Origin: Ilex aquifolium
Taxonomy: Eukaryota > Streptophyta > Magnoliopsida > Aquifoliales > Aquifoliaceae
NCBI GenBank assembly: GCA_951799425.1
Contig: OX637407.1
Span: 627,501 to 691,500, forward strand
Length of the DNA stretch: 64,000 nucleotides
Direction: 5' to 3'
A model generated the notes under the pieces. That model had not been told where the DNA came from. It did not search any database and was given only the letters and a program-made list of their open reading frames with translations. The position numbers and the translations under genes were made by a program. Positions 56,154 through 64,000 of this stretch are shown here, piece by piece (the first letter of the stretch is position 1; every line of letters begins with the position of its first letter).

Positions 56154-56437
56154 GGCTTTTATAGCCTGAGAATTGACGTTCGAACGTCAATGGCGTTCGA
56201 ACATGTGTAGAAGAATTTTTAAAAGATCGTTCGAACGTGAGTGTCGTTCGAACGTGGTGAGCTCCCAGTACTTTTGAGTTCTGTCAAATACCAAAGTACT
56301 GTAAGCTCTCCTCGTTCGAACGTTCTATTGGCGTTCGAACGTGCTGAGCTCCCAGTACTTTTTGTTTCCATCAGAAGCTTCAGCAGAGACTGAGTACTAC
56401 AAGCAGGTAACGTTCGAACGTCGCGTGACGTACGAAC
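56154..56437 (-). promoter_or_regulatory. Internal promoter-like block upstream of E16 ORF3
   Basis: Seven or eight TTCGAA palindromes, mainly in pairs 17-19 bp apart (56174-56437), are followed in sense by a TATA box (GGCTATAAAAGCC, itself nearly symmetric, 56154-56166), a CT-rich leader and the ORF3 ATG at 55941. One pair keeps the LTR phrase CACGTTCGAACGCCAAT. Palindrome class and pairing match this element's own LTR. Confidence 0.8.
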
Positions 56438-56449
56438 ATCAGATCAAAA

Positions 56450-57757
56450 ATCAAAAAAAAATTATGCACATTAATATGCACAATAAGATAGGGTTATATA
56501 CACAAATTTGAACCAAAAATTCATGGCGTCTCAGGATAAGTCCCTACCCACGCTTTAGGTTGGTATTCTAGGACATTCCTTACTCGGCCCATATTTTCAT
56601 TTTAGTCAAAAGAATTTGTACAAAACAACAAAAATATTTTTACACTTTTTACAAAAATTCGGACCCTTGGCTTTCATCCCAACAAAAGTACAATTTCCTA
56701 TAAAAAATAATCTAATCCGAGTCTCCCTCCGTATCTGTGTAGTTCGAACAACCAGTGACTCTCCCAATTTCCTCTCTCACAAATCGGTTAAGCACAGTAC
56801 CGGAATAGGATGGCGTGTCAGGATAATCCTTACTCTGCCCATTTACTATCCAGTCTAATCGATCGAGTGCGCGACCGAAAATTGGTTCAGAACGCTGATT
56901 GTATCTTTAATCGTGAAAGACTCTGCCACACTGTTTACAGACACCAAGCCTTTTGGCACGACGGCGTTTAGCAAAAGTGTTTCTGCCATAGAGGGGTTTC
57001 GCTTGCTGTACTCGGAGTTTGGCTTTCCTTACCAGTCTTGCTTTTCTCATGATCACAGTATGCACATTAGATGGAAAAGTGCGTAGAACTCCCAAACTAA
57101 ACCAAAAAAGTTTAACATTCATGCTTTCTAAACTTTAAGACTCACTATCTGGTTATTTAACGTCTGCTAGTCACGAAGACGATTGAAGCTGACTCACTAA
57201 CATAATCATTAATTTATACAAAATACGAGGCAAGGTATACAATATGATCATAACAGCAACAACAACAGCAAAAAAACAACAAAAATTTTAAAAATTTACG
57301 GGCACAAAATGGCACAAAATATGAACTGTAGTTCTCTCCCCCCAACCTAAACTGAACATTATCCCCAATGTTTCGAATTTACCAGTGTATGGATCTTGGA
57401 GATGAGGTTGAAAGGTAGAGATATGTTCATCTGCCGAAACCTACAAACAAAACACAACAATTTAATCATTTTTGGCTAGATCTGGGTTTTCGTTTGGATG
57501 AAAACCCTTTAGCGTGAGTGCAAACAGGAGTAAGACACCCATGTACAAATAGAGTAAGCAAATGGTAATCATGAGACAAAGGACTAGGTCTTCGGGGTAT
57601 ATGGACATGGGGTTGTTGGGGTTGGGTCGTTTTTACAAAGATCAGAGAAACGAAGAAGAAGAAGAAGAAAAAGAAAGAAAATGAGAGGGGGGCCAACAGA
57701 GGTGGACGTGGGAAAAGAGAGAAAAAAGTGAGGGCCTTATAAAGGCGTCCTCTCGGG
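56450..57757 (-). other. pol-ORF3 spacer of E16 with internal polypurine tract
   Basis: Non-coding apart from the small basic frame at 56925-57068. A purine tract (plus-strand CTCTCCCCCCAACCTA, 57334-57349) lies about 410 bp past integrase, followed by 'actgaacattatccccaatg', a close variant of the phrase at the internal tracts of E7 and E9. Confidence 0.6.
56925..57068 (-). other. Small basic frame in E16 spacer
   Basis: A 48-codon frame from an internal ATG, longer with an upstream ATG at 57122. It is very rich in Arg/Lys (MRKARLVRKAKLRVQQ, then FAKRRRAKRLG) and ends with CKQCGRVFHD, a C-x2-C pair. I do not recognise the family. The composition would suit an RNA-binding or nuclear-targeted peptide, but chance cannot be excluded, and no counterpart was found in the E7 or E13 spacers. 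Confidence 0.35.
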
Positions 57758-58858
57758 TCAGGCAGGGTTGGATTTTTCCTGACTCGATCTGTTTGAGTGT
57801 CGGCAGGCGCGAATCTCGGAGGAATATTCTGGATCCATTAAAAGAATGGTCTCCACATTTTTCACAAAGTCCTCAAAAAATGGTTTCAACTGCTGACCAT
57901 TAACAGTAAAGATATTACCGTTCGATGGGTTTTCCACTTCTACTGCTCCATATCCAAACACCTTTTTGACAATGTAAGGCCCAGTCCATCTTGACTTCAA
58001 CTTACCAGGAAAGAGGCAGAGTCTTGAATTAAACAATAGGACTTTTTGAGAAGGTTCAAAAGACTTCCGCACAATGTTCTTGTCATGAAAAATTTTCATC
58101 CTGGTTTTAGCAATCTTAGCATTCTCATATGCTTCATTTCTCAATTCCTCCAATTCATTTATCAGAAGTTTCCTTGCTAGTCCGGCCTTGTCCAGGTCAA
58201 AGTTCAATGCTTTAATGGCCCAGTATGCTCTATGTTCCAATTCCATAGGTAGGTGACACGGCTTTCCATAGACTAATCGATAAGGAGACATGCCCAAAAT
58301 TATTTTGAAAGCAGTGCGATAAGCCCAGTGTGCATCAGTTAGTCTTGATGACCAATCTTTGCGGTCTGGATTTACCATTTTGTCTAAAATTAATTTGATC
58401 TCCCGATTAGCTAATTCAGCATGTCCACTAGTTTGTGGGTGATAGGGGGTTGCAATTTTGTGAAAGATCAAGTATTTTCTCATCAAATTCCAGAAGGGAC
58501 GATTGCAAAAATGGGCACCCCCATCACTTATGATTGATTTCAGAATTCCAAATCGGGACAAAATATTTTCTTTTAAAAACTTGATCACTGTGCGGTGATC
58601 ATTATTTCGGCATGGAATTGCTTCAACCCATTTGGATACATAGTCTACGGCCACTAAAATGTATAGATAGCCAAAGGGAGGGGAAAACGGTCCCATAAAA
58701 TCGATGCCCCAACAGTCAAACATTTTAATCACCAGAATGGGGTTTAAGGGCATCATGTTTTTTTTAGAAATGTTTCCCAACCTTTGGCATCTATCGCAAT
58801 TTAAACAAAAGGCATGAACATCTTTGAAAAGTGTGGGCCAGTAAAATCCATACTGCAA
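57758..58858 (-). pseudogene. pol: Integrase of E16
   Basis: An open frame of 366 residues. It starts in the zinc-binding region 'CLNCDRCQRLGNISKKNMMPLNPI', then the catalytic core '[31 protein letters not shown]' (Asp), 'IISDGGAHFCNRPF' (Asp), '[20 protein letters not shown]' (Glu) and '[26 protein letters not shown]', and the C-terminal 'LLFNSRLCLFPGKLKSRWTGPYIVKKVFGYGAVEV'. It is the best integrase in the window. Its upstream joins to RNase H are broken. Confidence 0.92.
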
Positions 58859-58978
58859 GATTTTTGCAGCGGTTTTCCTTGATGAAAAATGGCCACCGCA
58901 TGCTTCAGAATGACAAAATGTTATTACCTGACTGCTTTCATGAGCGGGGATGCAACACCTTATGATTTGATCCTTACA

Positions 58979-59816
58979 TTACTTAGATACGTAGGGATCC
59001 TCCCAAAAGAAGTTACGAACCTCCCTCAGAAATTTCTTTTTGTCCATCATGGTAAAGGACGGAGGGAGCGTACCAGTAGCAAGGAAGTTAGCAATATCAG
59101 CGTACCATGGTGTCTCATCAATTGTGAACAGTTGTTCATCGGGGAATTTCTCATTGATTGGCAATCCATCCTCGTGAAATTCATACATTAATCTGGACAG
59201 ATGATCTGCCACCACATTCTCAACACCCTTTTTGTCTTTAATGATCAGATCAAACTCTTGGAGCAAGAGTATCCATCTTAAGAGCCTTGGCTTGGCATCC
59301 TTCATTGTGAACAAGAATTTTAGGGCTGCATAGTCAACGAATACAGTAACAGAAGAACCAACGAGATAGGAACGGAATTTTTCCAAAGCAAAAACTACAG
59401 CAAGCAATTCTTTCTCAGTCGTTGAATAATTCATTTGAGCATCATTCAAAGTTTTGCTTCCATAGTAAATCACATGTGGTTTCTTGTCCTTTCTTTATCC
59501 CAACACAGCACCTATACAATAATCACTTGCATCACACATTAGTTCAAAGGGTAGAGTCCAGTCAAGGGGTTGCATGATTGGAGCAGTTTTTAACATACCC
59601 TTAAGCTTTTCAAAAGCTTTCTGGCATGCTTCATTCCACACAAAAATTACGTCCTGACTCAGAAGATGACACATGGGTTTGGCTATGGTACTGAAATCTT
59701 TTATGAATCTCCTGTAAAAACCTGCATGCCCTAGGAATGATCAGACATCCTTTACAGTCTTAGGGGCGGGCAAATTTCCAATCATATCTATTTTTACCTT
59801 GTCAACTTGCATGCCC
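58979..59816 (-). pseudogene. pol: RNase H of E16
   Basis: Reads 'MIYYGSKTLNDAQMNYSTTEKELLAVVFALEKFRSYLVGSSVTVFVDYAALKFLF...PRLLRWILLLQEFDLIIKDKKGVENVVADHLSRL', a clear gypsy RNase H with the TEKELLAVV and ADHLSRL landmarks. The stretch up to 59816 holds the RT connection region. RNase H removes element RNA from the hybrid. Confidence 0.9.
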
Positions 59817-60554
59817 TCAGACGACATAATGTGACCTAAGAAAATGTCTTGTGTTACCATGAAATGATATTTTTTTCCAATTGAGCACTAGATTGGCTTC
59901 TTTACACCTTATCAACGCCTTTTCTAGGTTGGCCAGACATAAATCAAATGAGTCACCATAGACAAAGAAGTCATCCATGAATACTTCCAAAAATGTCTCA
60001 ACCATGTCACTGAACAAGCTCAGCATGCATCTTTGGAATGTTGCAGGAGCGTTACAAAGTCCAAATGGCATCCTTTTGAATGCAAAGGTGCGAAAGGGGC
60101 ATGTGAATGTGGTTTTCTCCTGATCATTTAATGTTATCTCAATTCGATTGTACCCGAAATATCCATCCAGGAAACAGTAGAATTCATGGCTTATAATTCT
60201 CACTAGAACCTGATCAAGAAAGGGAAGGGGGAAATGGTCTTTCCTAGTCACCAAATTGAGTTTTCGATAGTCAATACACATCCGCCATCCTGTGACGACT
60301 CGAGTTGGGACTAGTTCATTTGCATCATTTTTTACCACTGTGACCCCGGACTTCTTGAGCACTACTTGGGTTGGACTAACCCATTTGCTATCGGAGATGG
60401 GAAAGATTATCCCTGCATCTAAGAGCTTGAGTACCTCCATTCTCAAAACTTCCTTCATGTGAGGGTTCAGTCGTCGCTGCATTTGACGAGAGGGTTTTGA
60501 ATCCTCTTCAAGGTATATAGCATGATTGCAGATTAACGGGCTTATACCTTTCAA
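59817..60554 (-). pseudogene. pol: Reverse transcriptase of E16
   Basis: An open frame of 245 residues with 'SKWVSPTQVVLKKSGVTVVKN', 'GWRMCIDYRKLNLVTRKDHFPLPFLDQVLVRI', 'YCFLDGYFGYNRI', 'KTTFTCPFRTFAFKRMPFGLCNAPATFQRCMLSLFSDMVETFLEVFMDDF', including catalytic FMDD. This is the only RT in the window in one frame from entry to FMDD. Regions on both sides are broken. Confidence 0.93.
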
Positions 60555-60670
60555 GTTAGCGATGGTCCACCCAATGGTGCCTTTATGGCTTTTAAGAACT
60601 TCAATCAGTTTAGACTATTGCAAGCCTGTGAGCTTAGATGAAATTACCACTGGGTATGACTCGTCCTCTC

Positions 60671-61942
60671 CTAAGAATGCATATTTGAGGTCAGATGGGA
60701 GAGGTTTAATTCAGGCTTTGGTGGCCTGTCACTTGATGAGAGTGGCTTTTTGCCACTTGGCGAAATCTCTTCGAATTTGGGGGCCCATGTCCCAACAGTA
60801 TGAGTGGGGCACGTCTTTGGGTCATCATTTGTTGTCTCAGATGAGATAGACTCTAGTAGAGAAGATTCAGTAGGGTTCTCACAGAAGGTGTCATTCAGAT
60901 GTTCCTGTATCAAAGATTCAATGGAGTTTATTTCCTCTTCTTCCTTGTCCTCTCCCGGGTGCTTAGCAATATTGAAAATGTTCAGCTCGAGAGTCATATT
61001 CCCAAAAGTTAATTTCATGAGTCCATTCCTGCAATTGATTAGTGCATTGGAAGTTGCTAGGAAGGGTCGACCAAGAATGACGGGAATTTGATTCTCCGAA
61101 TGTATTGCAGGCTGAGTATCTAGAACAATGAAGTCAACAGGGAAGACAAAGTTGTCCACTTGGACAAGTACATCTTCAACAATGCCCTTAGGGATTTTGA
61201 CAGATCTGTCAGCCAACTAGAGTGTGACACAAGTGGGTTTGAGTTCATCCAGACCCAACTGCTGGTAGACAGAGTATGGTAGCAAATTAACACTGGCTCC
61301 AAGGTCTAACAATGCTTGTTCTATTCTGAAGTTTCCAATGACACATGACACAGTCGGACACCCCGGATCCTTGTATTTTGGAGGGGTTTTGTGTTGAAGC
61401 AGGGCAGTGGCTTGTTCTGTCAAGAAGGCTCTTTTTTTGACATTCTGGCTTCTCTTGACTGTGCACAAGTCTTTTAGAAACTTGGCATAAGACAGAACTT
61501 GTTTGATTGCATCCAGAAGTGGGATGTTGATTTTTACTTGCTTAAAAAGCTCATAAATTTCAGGCTGATTATTCAACTTCTGTATGGTTTTGAGTCTATG
61601 AGGAAAAGGAGCAGGAATGGAACACGAAGGTTCTCTTTCCTCAGAAGGTTCTGGCACTTGTTCAATCATAGGCTTAGGTTCTTCTTCAATTACACGTTCA
61701 GGCTCAATTGGTTCAGGCTCAAATGATGAGTTGACTGGGATTGACTCAGGTTTTGGCTTTGGAATTAGCATGTCTCTGATGGTCTTGTCAATCACCTTGC
61801 CACTTCTCAGTGTAGTGACAACTTGGGCTTGGTCTTGTGGGTTTTCCATGATCGAAGGGTTCTCCACATGGAATTGGCCTTGTGGTTGTTTTGGTTGGGC
61901 AGGGAACTTGCCCTTTTCATGTGTGGCCATGGATTGGGTCAA
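60671..61942 (-). pseudogene. pol: Gag C-terminal linker and protease of E16
   Basis: First frame: a Pro/Glu-rich linker ('VTTLRSGKVIDKTI', 'PFPHRLKTIQK'), then 'EQALLDLGASVNLLPYSVYQQLGLDELKPT' with the DLGA active site. Second frame: 'MADRSVKIPKGIVEDVLVQVDNFVFPVDFIVLDTQ...IPVILGRPFLATSNALINCRNGLMKLTFGNMTLELN'. The same order as in E3, E9 and E13. Confidence 0.88.
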
Positions 61943-61984
61943 CTTTTGGATGTGGCTTTTAAGATCCTCGAAAGATTGAGTGGT

Positions 61985-63326
61985 CTAGGTTTTGAAATCA
62001 GTGAAAGCCTGTGTGGAATTATTGTTGTAGTTCATTTGGCTTTGCATGAACTGATTCAGTGTGTCCTCAAGGCTCCTCTTTTGTGGTGGTTGGTATGGTT
62101 GATATGCGGGAGGTCCTTGAGGTGGTGGGTGTGAACCTTGTTGTTGGTTCATGGGAGTCGTTTGTGTGTTCCTCCAACTGAAGTTCGGGTGGTTCCGCCA
62201 CCCTGGATTGTATGTTTCAGAGTATGGGTTGGAGTAAGGCTTGTTGAAGTTGGAAACTGCATTTGTTTGTTCCAACAAGACCTCCTTGAACGCTGGGATG
62301 GTAGGACACTCCCCAGTAGGGGTCCTGTTAGCGCACAGATTCCACACACTTGTTATGTGGAAGGGCTAACATCAACTTGATGGACTTTTTTCATCTCTAA
62401 AGCTTCAAGCTTTCGAGACAAAGTAGACATTTTTGCTCTCAGGTCGTCATCATCTCTCAATACATACTTACCCCCTAGGGAAGTAAATGGTTTGGCTTCT
62501 ACAGTGGTAGGAGAGGCTGAGTCCCACATCTGAGAACTATCAGAGATGGTGTCAAAAAAATTGAATGCCTCTCCGGACTTTTTTCCATAAACTCTCATTG
62601 GGCCATCATTTCGACAAACTGGCGTAGTCTAGTGGGCAAGGAGTCATAGAAAAATCCTACCAAAGTCCAATCCTCAAAAGTATGGTGTGGGCAGGATTGG
62701 AGAAGATCTTTGAATCTCTCCCAACTTTGGTAAAAATTTTCTCCTTCTTTAACCGAAAAATTCATGATTTGCCTTTTGAGTGCATTCGTGCGGTGTAGAG
62801 GAAAAAACTTTCTGAAAAATTCATTTTGTAATGCCTGCCAGTTAGGTATTGAAAGAGTTTTTAAAGAATTTAGCCATTGTTTAGCTTTGTCCCTTAAAGA
62901 GAAAGGAAAAAGTTTCACCTTGGCTAGTTCAGAATTGTCTTGAAATGTTCCACACACTTCCTCAAAATCTTTTATATGCAGATATGGATTTTATGCATCC
63001 AATCCATGAAAAACAGGTAATAAATGCACTGTCCCCGGCTTTACAGTAAAGAGGGGAGCATTTTCAGGGAATACAAAACAAGAGGGGACACTATTTCTTG
63101 TGGGATTTAAGTAATCCCGCAAAGTTCGAATGTTAGGCACTTCCCCCTCTCTCATAGGGACTTCTCCATTTCTCTCATTATTTGCCATATTACTCTCACA
63201 AGAGTCTACAACTGATCTAGGTGAATTTGGTTCAGGCTGATTCACAAACTCACAAGATTCTGCTGACAAATTTTGATAGTGAGGAGTGCCCTCAAATATA
63301 AAAATAAAGAAAATAAAACAAAACAA
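61985..63326 (-). pseudogene. gag: Gag of E16
   Basis: Pieces read 'MANNERNGEVPMREGEVPNIRTLRDYLNPTRNSVPSCFVFPENAPLFTVKPGTVHLLPVFHGLDA', 'KVKLFPFSLRDKAKQWLNSLKTLSIPNWQALQNEFFRKFFPLHRTNALKRQIMNF', 'WERFKDLLQSCPHHTFEDWTLVGFFYDSL' and a Gln/Pro/Asn-rich tail. A coiled-coil-like 'LRAKMSTLSRKLEALEMKKV' lies between. Broken in a few places. Confidence 0.88.
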
Positions 63327-63404
63327 AATTATTCACAGTAAACCAAAGAATATATACAAAAATAAAGGTCTTTTTACCTTTTACCTTAAAACACCTTTTA
63401 TAGT

Positions 63405-63422
63405 TCCCAGGCAACGGCGCAA
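63405..63422 (-). promoter_or_regulatory. Primer-binding site (tRNA-Asp) of E16
   Basis: Matches 16 of 18 bases of the plant tRNA-Asp 3' end, 6 bp from the 5' LTR at 63429. Confidence 0.88.
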
Positions 63423-63428
63423 AAAACT

Positions 63429-63905
63429 TGACTTGATCCGAAATGTGTACACCCAAGTGCAGGTGGTCAAGCTGTAGTAATAATCCGGTTTAAGTCCGGA
63501 GTCGAATCCACAGGGAACTATTTGTTGGTGTCTCAAAGTAAGTAGTGGTGGAGACCAAATGGTTGTAACCTTTGAGATTTAAAGTTGTGAGGTTTAGGGA
63601 TTTTTTGCTGGACAGAATATAAGATTCTTTCCAAGAAAGTTTTCTAGACAAAATACAAGATAAGCTCAAACGTAAAAATTCACTCTTTAGTTCAAGGATC
63701 TGGACATGTAGTTAATCAGCCGGTTTATTATACTTGTGCTTGATAACTCAATTAACTCCCGTGTCAACGGCAAGTTAATCGGAAGATAAAGATGGACTAT
63801 GAGAATTAAGAACATGGTTCTGATGTCTTTCTAGAAGTTTACAACCCGTCTACAAACAAGCAAGTGTTTCTACAAGACATCCAACCATGACATTAATATT
63901 CCATT
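63429..63905 (-). repeat. 5' LTR of E16 (first 477 bp, then split by E17)
   Basis: Begins TGACTTGATCC like the 3' LTR and stays colinear with 51243 onward until E17 enters. The remainder should lie beyond the window. Confidence 0.88.
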
Positions 63906-64000
63906 TGACTTGATCCGAAATGTGTACACCCAAGTGCAGGCGGTCAAGTTGTAGTAATAATCTGGTTTGAGTCCAGAGTCGAATCCTCAGGGAACTATGG
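63906..64000 (-). repeat. E17: start of another LTR of the E16 family
   Basis: TGACTTGATCC opens a second copy of the LTR end in the same orientation, inserted into the E16 5' LTR after CCATT (63901-63905), the likely target duplication. It continues past the window end. Confidence 0.82.

Larger units (their letters stand above)
51243..63905 (-). mobile_element. E16: most complete Athila element, minus strand
   Basis: Sense order is the 5' LTR (starting beyond the window, seen from 63905 to 63429), tRNA-Asp primer site, gag, protease, RT, RNase H, integrase, internal polypurine tract, internal promoter-like block, ORF3, 3' polypurine tract and 3' LTR (52988-51243). All expected parts are present. 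The two LTRs differ at about 5% of the 430 bases compared by eye, consistent with an insertion of the order of a couple of million years at commonly used plant rates. Coding has roughly half a dozen breaks, so it is a fossil. Confidence 0.9.

Noticed and set aside
56154-56166. GGCTATAAAAGCC as a hairpin terminator
   Set aside because: The dyad is short with an AT core, and its position ahead of a CT-rich leader and ORF3 fits a TATA box much better.
61617-61979. Ser/Gly-rich open frame on the plus strand
   Set aside because: Antisense of the E16 gag-protease linker, where the biased composition leaves the opposite strand open.
1-64000. Host protein-coding genes
   Set aside because: Every longer frame was assigned to gag, pol, ORF3, an LTR or an antisense shadow. 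No host-like domain was seen.

Overview
This 64-kb window is plant nuclear heterochromatin made almost wholly of nested LTR retrotransposons of the Ty3/gypsy group. The evidence is Athila-type gag, DLGA protease, FMDD reverse transcriptase and integrase; primer-binding sites matching plant tRNA-Asp; an extra 3' ORF with the plant-specific 'putative plant transposon protein' domain; and a chromodomain-bearing Tekay-like pol. No host gene, tRNA, rRNA or CRISPR array was found. A eudicot is likely, but the species cannot be named from the sequence.

Layout, left to right. (E1) 1-4552, 3' end of a + strand Athila-type copy (ORF3 plus 3' LTR), its LTR split by solo LTR E2 (1265-3161). E1 sits in the RT region of E3, a - strand Athila copy (4553-9979), whose gag is split by solo LTR E4 (6525-8058). 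9980-11565 is old LTR and Tekay debris. (E5) 11566-40075 is one old Tekay-like chromovirus on the + strand, cut into pieces by: solo LTR E6 (14193-16265); - strand Athila copy E7 (16702-26886, itself holding LTR E8 at 20868-22873); - strand gag/protease-only element E9 (26887-33437); solo Tekay-type LTR E10 (34035-36449); and solo Athila LTR E11 (36657-39222), which contains a hAT-like MITE. Its chromodomain end is cut by E13, a + strand Athila-type copy (40076-49384 and beyond). E13's 3' LTR is split by Tekay-type LTR E14 (49385-50835), then Athila LTR piece E15 (50836-51242), then the most complete element, - strand Athila copy E16 (51243-63905), then a further LTR, E17 (63906 to the window end). 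Several solo LTRs have exact 5-bp target duplications, so the nesting order is well supported. All coding regions are fossils.

The most unusual signal is regulatory. Most LTRs carry arrays of a short CpG-centred palindrome near the promoter, in five classes: CCTTCCGGAAGG, CCTACCGGTAGG, CGTACCGGTACG, CGTTCGAACG and GCGCCTAGGCGC. In the three Athila copies where both LTR and ORF3 leader can be read (E7, E13, E16), a second block with the same class, similar spacing and recognisable flanks lies inside the element just ahead of ORF3, followed in E13 and E16 by a TATA box. Each of these copies also has a second, internal polypurine tract between pol and ORF3. Together this looks like a duplicated U3 promoter driving ORF3 separately, kept matched to the element's own LTR. 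The same classes also occur in Tekay-lineage LTRs, suggesting exchange or convergent capture of a promoter module between unrelated gypsy lineages.
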